In this document: positions 26,832-34,751 of the stretch, piece after piece
Numbering within the stretch: the first letter of the stretch is position 1
How the letters are laid out: each line of letters starts with the position of its first letter
Assembly (NCBI GenBank): GCA_002256185.1
Contig: NKIT01000019.1
Coordinates: 1 to 39,125 of the forward strand
Direction of reading: 5' to 3'
Source of the DNA: Rhodobacteraceae bacterium PARR1
GTDB lineage: Bacteria > Pseudomonadota > Alphaproteobacteria > Rhodobacterales > Rhodobacteraceae
Length of the DNA stretch: 39,125 nt
Position numbers and translations under genes: made by a program
The notes under the pieces: generated by a model
Seen by the model: the letters and a program-made list of their open reading frames with translations, nothing else
The model's database searches: none
What the model was told of the DNA's origin: nothing

Positions 26832-29800
26832 CAGTCTGCCTCCATCACGGCCAAAAGGTCACCCGCCCGCAGGGTGCGTCCGGGGGTTGCGTGCATCTGG
26901 GCCAGCCGTCCGGCGACCGGGGCCTGCACGGCGATTTCCATCTTCATCGACTCAACGATCGCGATTGTGGTCCCTGCTGCCACACGGTCCCCCGGCGCAC
27001 ACAGGTATTTCCACAGGTTCCCCGGCACCGGGCTGTGTACCCCGGTCAGGCCATCGGGCACCTCGGATTCCGGCATCGGCACGCCTTCATCCGGGGCGAA
27101 GGTGTCGAGGCCGAGCGCGCGCCAACGGGCACGCTCGGCCTCAAACGCGGCTTGTTGCTGCGTCTTGAAGCGGGTGATCGACGGGGTGTCCGCAGCCAGT
27201 GCCCGCTGTTCATCGGCCCAGCAAAAGCTGCCCTCCTCGATCCGCACGGGATAGGCACCGTGGGGAAAGGCCGCCCGCGCCTCGGCCAGGTCCTGCGCAT
27301 CGACGGGGTAGAACCGGATACGGTCAAAGAAGCGCAACAGCCACGGTGCCTCAGAAAAAGGCCCCACCCGCCGCCATGTGTTCCAGACCTGAATCGTGCG
27401 ACCGAAAAGCTGGTATCCCCCCGGCCCCTCCATCCCGTAGATGCACATATAGGCCCCACCGATGCCCACGGCGTTTTCCGGCGTCCATGTGCGGGCAGGA
27501 TTATACTTGGTCGTCACAAGTCGGTGGCGCGGATCGACGGGCGTGGCGACAGGCGCGCCCAGATAGACATCGCCCAATCCCATCACAAGGTAGCTGGCAT
27601 CAAACACGATCCGCTGCACCGCGGCTTCATCCGGCAAGCCGTTGATGCGGCGGATGAACTCGATATTGGACGGACACCACGGCGCATCGGGACGGACGAG
27701 TTGCTGATACTTCTCCATCGCCAGCGCGGCTTGGGGATCGTTCCATGACAGCGGCAAATGCACGGTGCGGCTTGGGACTGAGACCCCGGCGGCATCGGGC
27801 AAAGCGCCCTCGATCCTTGCCAGTTCGCGGATCAGGTCGGGGCGCGTGATTAGGTCCGGGTCGTAATGCACCTGCAAGGACCGTATCCCCGGTGTCAGGT
27901 CGATCACCGGCAATCCCGCCGCCGTGACCGCCTGCATCAAGAGATGCACCCGCAGCCGCGCGCCGATGTCCAGCGTCATCGCGCCATATTCGACCAAGAG
28001 GTTGGCATCCCCCTGCCGCCGATAGGTCACCGGCATCGCGGCATCGGGGTCTTGCCACAGGATCGCCGACCCCGCCCGCGCCACAGCAGGCCCGGTCACC
28101 GGATCAGCGGGGCGGGTCACGGGGACAAAGCGCACCCGGTCACCGGGGCGAAGCTGGCCGAGCTTCCACAGATCATCCGCCGCCACCACGGCGGGACAGA
28201 CAAACCCGCCAAGGCTGGGACCATCCGGGCCAAGGATGATCGGCATATCGCCGGTAAAGTCGATGGCCCCGATGGCATAGGCATTGTCGTGCAGGTTTGA
28301 CGGATGCAAGCCCGCCTCACCGCCATCCGCCCGTGCCCATGCTGGCGCAGGACCGATCAGGCGAACGCCAGTGCGGGCGGAGTTGAAATGCACCTCATAG
28401 GGATGCGAAAACAGCGTCTCAATGTCTGACGGTGCAAAGAAATCCGGCGCGCCGTGGGGGCCGTAAAGCACCGACAGCTCCCACTCTTGCGTCAAGGGCG
28501 CGGGGTCTGGCGGCTGCGGTTCGCCCACCGCCCCGCCTGCGGCCATCATCAGATCGCCCGTCTTGACTGCCCCGGCCCCGGCCCCGCCAAACTGCCCAAG
28601 GGCAAAGGCCGCACGCGATCCCAGCACCTGCGGTGCCGCCCAACCGCCTGAAAGGGCAAGGTATGCCCGCTGCCCCGCCCCCGTGATCGCGCCAATCGCC
28701 AGCACGCCACCTGCGGGGACATCCACCACCGGACCCGGCACCGTCACCCCGTCTAACGTCAGCCGCATCGCCGCCCCGGCCACGGCCACACGGGCGGGGG
28801 TAAGGAACCGCAGGGTTGGGCCAGACACCGTCATCTCCAGCGCCGCCGTGTCGGGCGGATTGCCCAAAAGCCGGTTGGCATTCCGAAAGGACCGCGCATC
28901 CATCGGGCCAGAGGGCGGCACGCCGACATGCCACAGCCCCAAGCGCCCCGGCAGCTCTTGCAGGGTGGTTTGCGGGCCGGGGGAGAGAACCTCCACCCCC
29001 TGCGGCGCGAAATCCAAACTGGCCAGCGCGGTGGTCGAGACGTGGCCAGAGGCCAGCACATCCGATCCCGCAATGGCACGCAGATATTCAAGGTTGGTGG
29101 CGATGCCATCCACCCGCGTTTCAGCCAATGCCGCGCGCAGGGCGGCCAGCGCCGCCGGGCGGTCCGCGCCGTGGACGATGATCTTGGCCAGCATCGGGTC
29201 GTAATGCGCCGTCACCTCTGTCCCCGTCGCGATCCAGCCATCCACCCGCACCCCGCCCGGAAAGGCCACATGCGTCAGCAAGCCCGCCGAGGGGCGGAAC
29301 CCCGCATGCGGCGCTTCGGCGTAAAGCCGCGCCTCAATCGCAGCCCCTTTCGGGGTGGGCTGCGTGGCGGGGATCACCGACTCGCCCGCCGCCTGACGGA
29401 TCATCCATTCGACAAGGTCGATGCCCAAAACCGCCTCTGTCACCGGATGTTCGACTTGCAGGCGGGTGTTCACCTCAAGGAAATAGGCGGCCTGTCGCGT
29501 CGGGTCGTAGATGAATTCCACCGTCCCCGCCGACAGATACTGGACCGACGCGCAAAGGTCCGTCGCGGCGCGGTGCAGATTGGCGCGGACTGTATCGGAC
29601 AGGCCGGGGGCGGGGGTTTCCTCGATCACCTTTTGATTGCGGCGTTGCAGCGAACAGTCGCGTTCCCCCAAGGCGACCACCCTGCCCTGCCCGTCGCCGA
29701 ACACCTGCACCTCAACATGCCGGGCATCGGCGACGAAGCGTTCCAGATAGACCCGCGCATCGCCGAAACTGGCCCGCGCCATGCGCTGCACGGTGGCAAA

Positions 29801-30337
29801 GGCCGCGCGCAGGCTGGATTCATCGGCGCAAAGCTGCATGCCGATACCGCCGCCCCCCGCCGTGCTTTTCAGCATCACGGGATAGCCGATCTCTGCCGCC
29901 GCCGTGGCCGCCTGATCCTCGGCCTCCAGCAGCCCCGAACCGGGAAGCAGCGGCACACCCGCCGCCGCCGCGAGTTCGCGGGCGGTGTGCTTCAGGCCAA
30001 AGGCGCGCAGATGGTCGGGGCGCGGGCCGATAAAGGCGATGCCTGCGCCCTCTAACGCCTCGGCAAAGCCGACATTTTCGGACAGGAAGCCATAACCGGG
30101 ATGCAACGCATCTGCCCCCGTTTCGCGGGCGGCGGCGATGACGGCGGCGACGTTCAGATAGCTGTCAATGGCGGGGGCTGGTCCCAAGCGCACCGCCCGA
30201 TCGGCGGCGCTGACATGGGGGGCAAAGCGATCCGCGTCGGAATAGACCGCGACCGACCCCACCCCTATCTTGCGCAATGTGCGGATGACCCGAAGCGCAA
30301 TCTCGCCCCGGTTCGCCACAAGAACCTGTTTGAACAT
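26831..30337 (-). CDS. uca: Biotin-dependent guanidine/urea carboxylase
   Basis: The 1168-residue multidomain enzyme has a biotin carboxylase domain (1-450: LVANRGEIALRVIRTLRKIG, HPGYGFLSEN, KSTAGGGGIGMQ, EVNTRLQVEHPVTE), a KipA/AHS2-type half (about 465-780: GLWHVGVPPSGPMD, ALEMTVSGP), a KipI/AHS1-type half (about 795-1000) and a C-terminal biotinyl domain with Lys1132 in ESMKMEI. The family is annotated urea carboxylase, but enzymes next to guanidine-I riboswitches and DUF1989 pairs have been shown to prefer guanidine; I infer guanidine here from context. The ATG 30337 uses a GGGGGG site at the end of the preceding gene. Confidence 0.95.
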   Translation of the reverse strand: MFKQVLVANRGEIALRVIRTLRKIGVGSVAVYSDADRFAPHVSAADRAVRLGPAPAIDSYLNVAAVIAAARETGADALHPGYGFLSENVGFAEALEGAGIAFIGPRPDHLRAFGLKHTARELAAAAGVPLLPGSGLLEAEDQAATAAAEIGYPVMLKSTAGGGGIGMQLCADESSLRAAFATVQRMARASFGDARVYLERFVADARHVEVQVFGDGQGRVVALGERDCSLQRRNQKVIEETPAPGLSDTVRANLHRAATDLCASVQYLSAGTVEFIYDPTRQAAYFLEVNTRLQVEHPVTEAVLGIDLVEWMIRQAAGESVIPATQPTPKGAAIEARLYAEAPHAGFRPSAGLLTHVAFPGGVRVDGWIATGTEVTAHYDPMLAKIIVHGADRPAALAALRAALAETRVDGIATNLEYLRAIAGSDVLASGHVSTTALASLDFAPQGVEVLSPGPQTTLQELPGRLGLWHVGVPPSGPMDARSFRNANRLLGNPPDTAALEMTVSGPTLRFLTPARVAVAGAAMRLTLDGVTVPGPVVDVPAGGVLAIGAITGAGQRAYLALSGGWAAPQVLGSRAAFALGQFGGAGAGAVKTGDLMMAAGGAVGEPQPPDPAPLTQEWELSVLYGPHGAPDFFAPSDIETLFSHPYEVHFNSARTGVRLIGPAPAWARADGGEAGLHPSNLHDNAYAIGAIDFTGDMPIILGPDGPSLGGFVCPAVVAADDLWKLGQLRPGDRVRFVPVTRPADPVTGPAVARAGSAILWQDPDAAMPVTYRRQGDANLLVEYGAMTLDIGARLRVHLLMQAVTAAGLPVIDLTPGIRSLQVHYDPDLITRPDLIRELARIEGALPDAAGVSVPSRTVHLPLSWNDPQAALAMEKYQQLVRPDAPWCPSNIEFIRRINGLPDEAAVQRIVFDASYLVMGLGDVYLGAPVATPVDPRHRLVTTKYNPARTWTPENAVGIGGAYMCIYGMEGPGGYQLFGRTIQVWNTWRRVGPFSEAPWLLRFFDRIRFYPVDAQDLAEARAAFPHGAYPVRIEEGSFCWADEQRALAADTPSITRFKTQQQAAFEAERARWRALGLDTFAPDEGVPMPESEVPDGLTGVHSPVPGNLWKYLCAPGDRVAAGTTIAIVESMKMEIAVQAPVAGRLAQMHATPGRTLRAGDLLAVMEAD

Positions 30338-30343
30338 GGCGCT

Positions 30344-30955
30344 TTACCCCCCGATACCGTCGCGGATCACAACGCGGATCGGTGTGGGATCAAAGCCGTT
30401 GCAGGGGTTGTTGATCTGCGGGCAGTTCGAGATGACACAGAGCACATCCATCGCCGCCAAGAGTTCCACATGATCCCCCGGCGCAGAGATGCCATCGTCA
30501 ATCGTCATCGCGCCATTCGGGCTGATCGGGACGTTCATGAAGAAGTTGATGTTGGGCACGATGTCGCGCTTGCCCATGCCGTGACGCGAGAGTTCCAGAA
30601 TGAAATTCTCGCGGCAGGCATGCAGATAGCGGGTGTCGTGGCCAAAACGGACGGTGTTGCTTTCGCAGGAACAACACCCGGCGCAGGTATCATGCCGGCC
30701 AGATGTGTCGGCGGTCACTGTCAGCATCAACCGCCCTTCGGACGACATCACCTTGGCCCCGGTTTCAATATAGGCGCGGCCATTGGCCTTTAGGGTTTCT
30801 TGGCTGGAATACCGCTCACCAAAGTCGTGGGCGGCGTAAAAGATCGTATCGATGGCCTGCTGGCCAAAGCTGTCCTCAATGCGGATGGTCTGGCCCTGGC
30901 GGACGATGCCGGACCACGGGCGTTCGGCGGGGATGTCGAAAATCTGGTCCATCAT
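30344..30955 (-). CDS. DUF1989 protein, urea amidolyase-associated protein 2 / carboxyguanidine deiminase subunit
   Basis: The 203-residue protein belongs to DUF1989. Such paired genes were named urea amidolyase-associated proteins and were later shown to form a heteromeric carboxyguanidine deiminase that yields allophanate and ammonia. A Cys-rich metal-site region HDTCAGCCSCESNTVRFG (about 103-120) and the late motif VISNCPQINNPCNGFDPTP mark the second paralogue. Its start overlaps the end of the first paralogue's downstream frame as ATGA. The partner appears broken, so the product may lack its subunit. Confidence 0.92.
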   Translation of the reverse strand: MMDQIFDIPAERPWSGIVRQGQTIRIEDSFGQQAIDTIFYAAHDFGERYSSQETLKANGRAYIETGAKVMSSEGRLMLTVTADTSGRHDTCAGCCSCESNTVRFGHDTRYLHACRENFILELSRHGMGKRDIVPNINFFMNVPISPNGAMTIDDGISAPGDHVELLAAMDVLCVISNCPQINNPCNGFDPTPIRVVIRDGIGG

Positions 30956-31693
30956 TTCCCCCCTGCGGCGCGGGCGTTGTTTTCAAAGGCGCGCACAGCC
31001 TCGGCACTTGCGGTGCGGCAGAGGTCATCTGGCGGGATCGGCACGGCGGCAAGGTGGGTGACGGTGACAGCGGGTTCCGGCCCGGTGGCGGGGTCAAGCG
31101 CGGCCCGACAGCAGCGATCCGCGCCAGCCGAAATGGCCGCCCGCATCGACGCGGACCGGGGCGAACAGCGTCAGCACCGCCGGGATATCGCGGCGATCTA
31201 GGCCGAGTTTGCCCGCCGCCAGCACCATATTGTCCCGGCAGTTGCGCACGCCCTGCCCCACATCGGCGGCAGACGATCCCCCCGTCAACGCATCATGCGC
31301 GCCGGAGCTGTCCTCTGTTATCGATAACAACACGCGCCCCATATCCGACAACAGCACCCGGCCTTTGCGCAGTTCGGTCGTCCATTGCACTTTGACCGTG
31401 TCGGGCAGGTTCAACCGCTCGGACGCATCGCGCGCCGCCCAAACGGCCAAGCTGACAGAGGTGCCCGCAGCACCTTCGACCCGGATCACCTGACCGGCGG
31501 TCAAGGTGCAGGTCCAATACCAACCGCCTGCGATCACCTCAGTCCCCAAGACGCGGGCGGGATCAGGCGGCGGCGCGGGCAAGGGGCTGGGGTCGGGCAG
31601 CGCCTTGGGGGCAAAGGTCAGGCCCCGGCGCTGGTGATCCTCATACCGGGCGCGGTCAGCGGCGATCTGGTCGGGGGTGCGGTGGATGTGCAT
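30952..31693 (-). pseudogene. DUF1989 protein, urea amidolyase-associated protein 1, disrupted by internal deletion
   Basis: From ATG 31693 (AAAGGGA site) a 199-residue frame runs through the family's N-terminal part (AADRARYEDHQRRGLTFAPKAL; VIAGGWYWTCTLTAGQVIRVEG; DIPAVLTLFAPVRVDAGGHF) and stops at 31094 after GSLLSGRA. The C-terminal part continues in another frame (LDPATGPEPAVTVTHL ... PDDLCRTASAEAVRAFEN) and ends at 30952 in ATGA overlap with the next gene. Between the two parts the expected segment corresponding to HVELLAAMDVLCVISNCPQ in the paralogue is absent, so about 20-30 codons seem deleted out of frame. A sequencing error alone would shift frame but would not remove this segment. 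Confidence 0.8.
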
Positions 31694-31709
31694 GGGATGG
31701 TCCCTTTCG

Positions 31710-32525
31710 CTACCGGGTCGTCCCGGCTGCTGCCCGCGCAAAGGTCAGGTCGTCCTGACGGGCTAAGGTATCGGTGTCGTACATCGTCTGCCCCCCGGCC
31801 ACGCGCGGTGGCCAGATGGCGATGTCCTTGGTCAGGGTCGCGCCGTAGCGCTGGCGTTCCTCTGGCCGGTCGCGCGGGCGTTCAAAGGCGATGACGCGGC
31901 TGGCCAGACCAAAGGCCTCTCGCAGGTCATGGGTGACCATCACCACGGTCATCGGCACCTCATGCCACAGACGCTTCATCAACGCGTGAATCTCGGCCCT
32001 TATGCCGGGGTCCAAGGCGCCAAAGGGTTCATCCAGCAGCAGCACACGTGGCCGCATCATCAGCGCCTGCGCCAAGGCCAGCCGTTGCTGCATGCCGCCC
32101 GACAGTTGCGCGGGATACTTGGCCTCAGCCCCCGCCAGCCCCACCTCGGCCAGCATTTGCATCGCCTGTTCCACCAACACCCGCCGCGCCGCGCCAAAGC
32201 TGCGCCCCGTCAGACGGTTGGCGCGCAGTTCCGGCCCCAGAAGGACATTGCCCAGCACCGTCAGATGCGGGAACACCGAATAGCGTTGGAACACCACGCC
32301 GCGATCCGGCCCCGGTTCGGGCGGCAAGGGCACGCCGTCCAGCAGGATGCGCCCGCGCGAGGGCACCTCTTGCCCCAGCAGCATCCGCAGAAAGGTGGTC
32401 TTGCCGCAGCCTGACGCGCCGACCAACGCCACGAAAGCGCGGGGGGCGATCTCAAAGCTCAGGTTTTCCAGAACGATCTGGTCGCCATATTCCTTCCAGA
32501 CGCGGTCCACGGTGATGCCGGTCAT
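31710..32525 (-). CDS. ABC transporter ATPase, guanidine/urea importer
   Basis: The 271-residue ATPase has Walker A GASGCGKTT, Q-loop FQRYSVFPHL, signature LSGGMQQRLALAQAL, Walker B VLLLDEPFGALD and switch His in MVTHDLREAFGLA. It is of the nitrate/taurine type. The frame is open further upstream, but ATG 32525 overlaps the permease stop (ATGA) and gives the normal N-terminus. The C-terminal 50 residues after the H-loop (WPPRVAGGQTMYDTDT) are an extension common to this importer group. It powers uptake together with the permease and binding protein encoded upstream. Confidence 0.93.
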   Translation of the reverse strand: MTGITVDRVWKEYGDQIVLENLSFEIAPRAFVALVGASGCGKTTFLRMLLGQEVPSRGRILLDGVPLPPEPGPDRGVVFQRYSVFPHLTVLGNVLLGPELRANRLTGRSFGAARRVLVEQAMQMLAEVGLAGAEAKYPAQLSGGMQQRLALAQALMMRPRVLLLDEPFGALDPGIRAEIHALMKRLWHEVPMTVVMVTHDLREAFGLASRVIAFERPRDRPEERQRYGATLTKDIAIWPPRVAGGQTMYDTDTLARQDDLTFARAAAGTTR

Positions 32526-33334
32526 CGCGCACCCTCGGCCCATGGGAATAGCCGCCGCCTGATCAGGGACAGGCCAATGTCCATCAGCACGGCCAGCAGG
32601 GTGATCCACGCCACATAGGGAAAGATCACATCCATCGACAGATAACGCCGCACAAGGAAGATGCGGTAGCCAAGCCCCGCATCCGCCGAAATCGCCTCAG
32701 CCGCGATCAGGAACAGGAAGGCCGGCCCCAGTTGCAGCCGCAGACTGTCAATCAGGCGCGGCAGCACCTGCGGCAAGACGACACGAAGCCCGATGAGCCA
32801 GGTTGAGGCGGACAGGGTTTCTGCCTTGACGATGATCTCACGCGGCAGGGCAGTGGCGGTCAGGGTCAGGTCACGGATCAGGATGGGCGCGATGCCGATA
32901 ACGATCAGCGCGACCTTTGACACCTCGCCCAGCCCCATCACGATGAAAAGCACCGGCAGCAGCGCAAGCGGCGGCACCATCGACACGAAATCGACAAAGG
33001 GCGACAGCAGCGCGCGCATGATCGGCAGCAGCGCCGCCGCCATGCCGATCACCAAGGCCAGCGCGGTTGAGATGGCCAAGGCCAGACCCAAGCGTGACAG
33101 GCTGGCGAGGGTATCCGCCCAAAGCAGCACATCCCCGGTGCGGCGATCCACGCTGAAGGCCAGCATGTCGATGCTTGTCGCCAAGGTGGTCAGCGATGGC
33201 AACAGCTTATCCGCCGGGTTGTCAGCCAGTCGCAGCGCCGATCCGACCAGATAGGCCAAGATCAGCAGCGCAAAGGGCAGACAGCCCAGCATCAGCGCCG
33301 CACCGCGACTGGGTCTGATGTTGATGGCCCGCAT
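32522..33334 (-). CDS. ABC transporter permease, guanidine/urea importer
   Basis: The 270-residue inner-membrane protein has about six helices and the binding-protein-dependent transport domain. The cytoplasmic EAA-like loop is AETLSASTWLIGLRVVLPQVLPRLIDSLRLQLG (loop residues near 170-202). The topology and operon position between binding protein and ATPase match the urea-carboxylase-associated importer. Confidence 0.93.
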   Translation of the reverse strand: MRAINIRPSRGAALMLGCLPFALLILAYLVGSALRLADNPADKLLPSLTTLATSIDMLAFSVDRRTGDVLLWADTLASLSRLGLALAISTALALVIGMAAALLPIMRALLSPFVDFVSMVPPLALLPVLFIVMGLGEVSKVALIVIGIAPILIRDLTLTATALPREIIVKAETLSASTWLIGLRVVLPQVLPRLIDSLRLQLGPAFLFLIAAEAISADAGLGYRIFLVRRYLSMDVIFPYVAWITLLAVLMDIGLSLIRRRLFPWAEGAR

Positions 33335-33350
33335 GGGTGGGGTCCGGCGC

Positions 33351-34439
33351 TTACAACGCGCCGTCTGCGGCCAGTTTCATATAGGTGTCGGTAAAGCGCA
33401 GCTTCACATTGGCCGGATCGCCCAGCACGGTGCCCCCCGGCAATTCGATCCCCACCGCATCGGCAGAGGCCGCCGTCGGGCCAAGCAGGCCCTTGTCAAA
33501 AAGGAAGCCGCGCACCTTGTCCATCGTCGCCCCCAGATCGGGCGAGGTGACAAAGGCCACCGCGTCGGCGGGCACAGGAAAGAGCTTGGTTGCGGCCATC
33601 TGCGCCTCAAACCCCGCCTGATCGGTGCCCGATGCCGCGCCCATGGCCGCCCGTGCAGCGGCACCTTCGGGCGTATCCGACACCATCAGCGCGGCGGTTT
33701 CATACCAGATGCCCGCCAGCGCCTTGCCGAAATCGGGATTGGCGGCCAGAACGTCCGTATTGGCGACCATCAGGTCGATGATCTCACCGGGGATTTGTGA
33801 GGAATCAAACACCTTGGTTGCCCCCGGCAAGGCGGCAATCTCCGCCACCATCGGGTTCCATGTCACCATCGCGGTAACATCCGGCGTCTGGAACGCGCCG
33901 ACCATGTCGGGATCAGCCGTGTTCAGCACCGACACATCCTGTTCGGTCATCCCCACCGACTCGAGCGCACGGGCGAGCAGGTAGTGCGAGACGGAAAACT
34001 CCACCAGATTGACCACGCGCCCCTTGATGTCGGCCAGCGTGGCACCGTCCTTCAGGATCACCGCGTCATTGCCTGCTGAAAAGTCGCCGACGATCACCGC
34101 CGTCGTATCCACCCCGCCCGCCGCCGGGATCGACAGCCCGTCCATATTGGTCAGCGTCACCGCGTCATAGGCGCCTGCGGTGTATTGATTCATTGATTCA
34201 ACGTAATCGTTGAACTGCGTCACCTCGATGGTGATGCCGTATTTGTCGGCCCATTTCTGGACGATGCCCGCATCATTGGCATAGCCCCACGGCATCCAGC
34301 CGACATAGATCGACCATGCCACCTTGAAATCGGTCTTTTCCTGCGCCTGCGCGGCAGGGGCCAGCAGCGCCAAGGCGGTAGCGGCGGTCAGGAAAGCGCG
34401 GCGAGAAAGGCGGTCAGCAAGCAGGCGCAACATCGTCAT
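33351..34439 (-). CDS. ABC transporter substrate-binding protein of the urea-carboxylase cluster
   Basis: The 362-residue periplasmic protein has a signal peptide (SRRAFLTAATALALLAPAAQAQ; an RR near the start suggests possible Tat export). The mature part starts KTDFKVAWSIYVGWMPWGYA, typical of the putative urea-transport binding proteins found only in urea/guanidine carboxylase clusters; further on FSVSHYLLARALESVGM and VTWNPMV are the NMT1-like hinge motifs. It is the first gene behind the guanidine-I riboswitch. The ribosome-binding site AAGGGA (34447-34452 region) lies beside complementary CCTT, so it could be sequestered. Confidence 0.93.
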   Translation of the reverse strand: MTMLRLLADRLSRRAFLTAATALALLAPAAQAQEKTDFKVAWSIYVGWMPWGYANDAGIVQKWADKYGITIEVTQFNDYVESMNQYTAGAYDAVTLTNMDGLSIPAAGGVDTTAVIVGDFSAGNDAVILKDGATLADIKGRVVNLVEFSVSHYLLARALESVGMTEQDVSVLNTADPDMVGAFQTPDVTAMVTWNPMVAEIAALPGATKVFDSSQIPGEIIDLMVANTDVLAANPDFGKALAGIWYETAALMVSDTPEGAAARAAMGAASGTDQAGFEAQMAATKLFPVPADAVAFVTSPDLGATMDKVRGFLFDKGLLGPTAASADAVGIELPGGTVLGDPANVKLRFTDTYMKLAADGAL

Positions 34440-34505
34440 CCCAATTCCCTTTCAAGGTTTCTGGGATCAACGGACCATCGTGCCGCCAATCCCTTGGCTG
34501 TACGA

Positions 34506-34615
34506 GGTCTCCCGGGCTTTTGTCCCGCCGTGCGCCAAGCGGGTGATACGGCCCCGCCGGTGACGACTCTCGGACCAGACGCACCGCGTGGTGCCGGAAC
34601 CCTAGCCGCCAACTC
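34506..34615 (-). ncRNA. Guanidine-I (ykkC) riboswitch
   Basis: The minus strand carries the conserved core in order: GGCGGCTAGGGTTCCGG (34610-34594), a GCACC/GGTGC stem, GTCTGGTCCGAGAG (34580-34567), then ACGGCGGGACAAAAGCCCGG (34531-34512) followed by GAGA. These are the signature blocks of the ykkC/guanidine-I class, which senses free guanidinium. It lies 66 bases before the binding-protein gene. I see no intrinsic terminator between aptamer and start codon, so control of translation is likelier, with CCTT (34456-34453 region) next to the ribosome-binding AAGGGA. Confidence 0.93.
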
Positions 34616-34668
34616 ATGGGGTTCAGTCTGCCGCGAGTCGGGCGGGGTTCAATCCGCTGCCGCATGGC

Positions 34669-34723
34669 ATTCAGGGGCGGCGCTGGCTTTGCTGCAAAAA
34701 GCGTCAGAATTCAGGGGCGGCGC
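34669..34723. repeat. 15-bp direct repeat upstream of the riboswitch
   Basis: ATTCAGGGGCGGCGC is found at 34669-34683 and again at 34709-34723, exactly 40 bases apart. It may be an activator-binding pair for the guanidine operon promoter or a leftover duplication. Confidence 0.7.
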
Positions 34724-34751
34724 ATGAAATCCGGTCAAACCTTGCGCCGAA

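Larger units (their letters stand above)
34440..34751. other. Intergenic region between the two importer operons
   Basis: These 312 bases contain the guanidine-I riboswitch (34506-34615), the leader up to the binding-protein gene, and about 136 bases upstream of the aptamer. In the upstream part a 15-bp sequence, ATTCAGGGGCGGCGC, occurs at 34669-34683 and 34709-34723. On the minus strand TTGACC (34730-34735 region) could be a -35, but no convincing -10 follows. No strong terminator separates the operons. Confidence 0.5.

Noticed and set aside
31080-31110. Programmed +1 frameshift at GCT TGA C in the DUF1989 gene, resembling the prfB site
   Set aside because: There is no upstream Shine-Dalgarno-like stimulator, and frameshifting could not restore the missing conserved segment.
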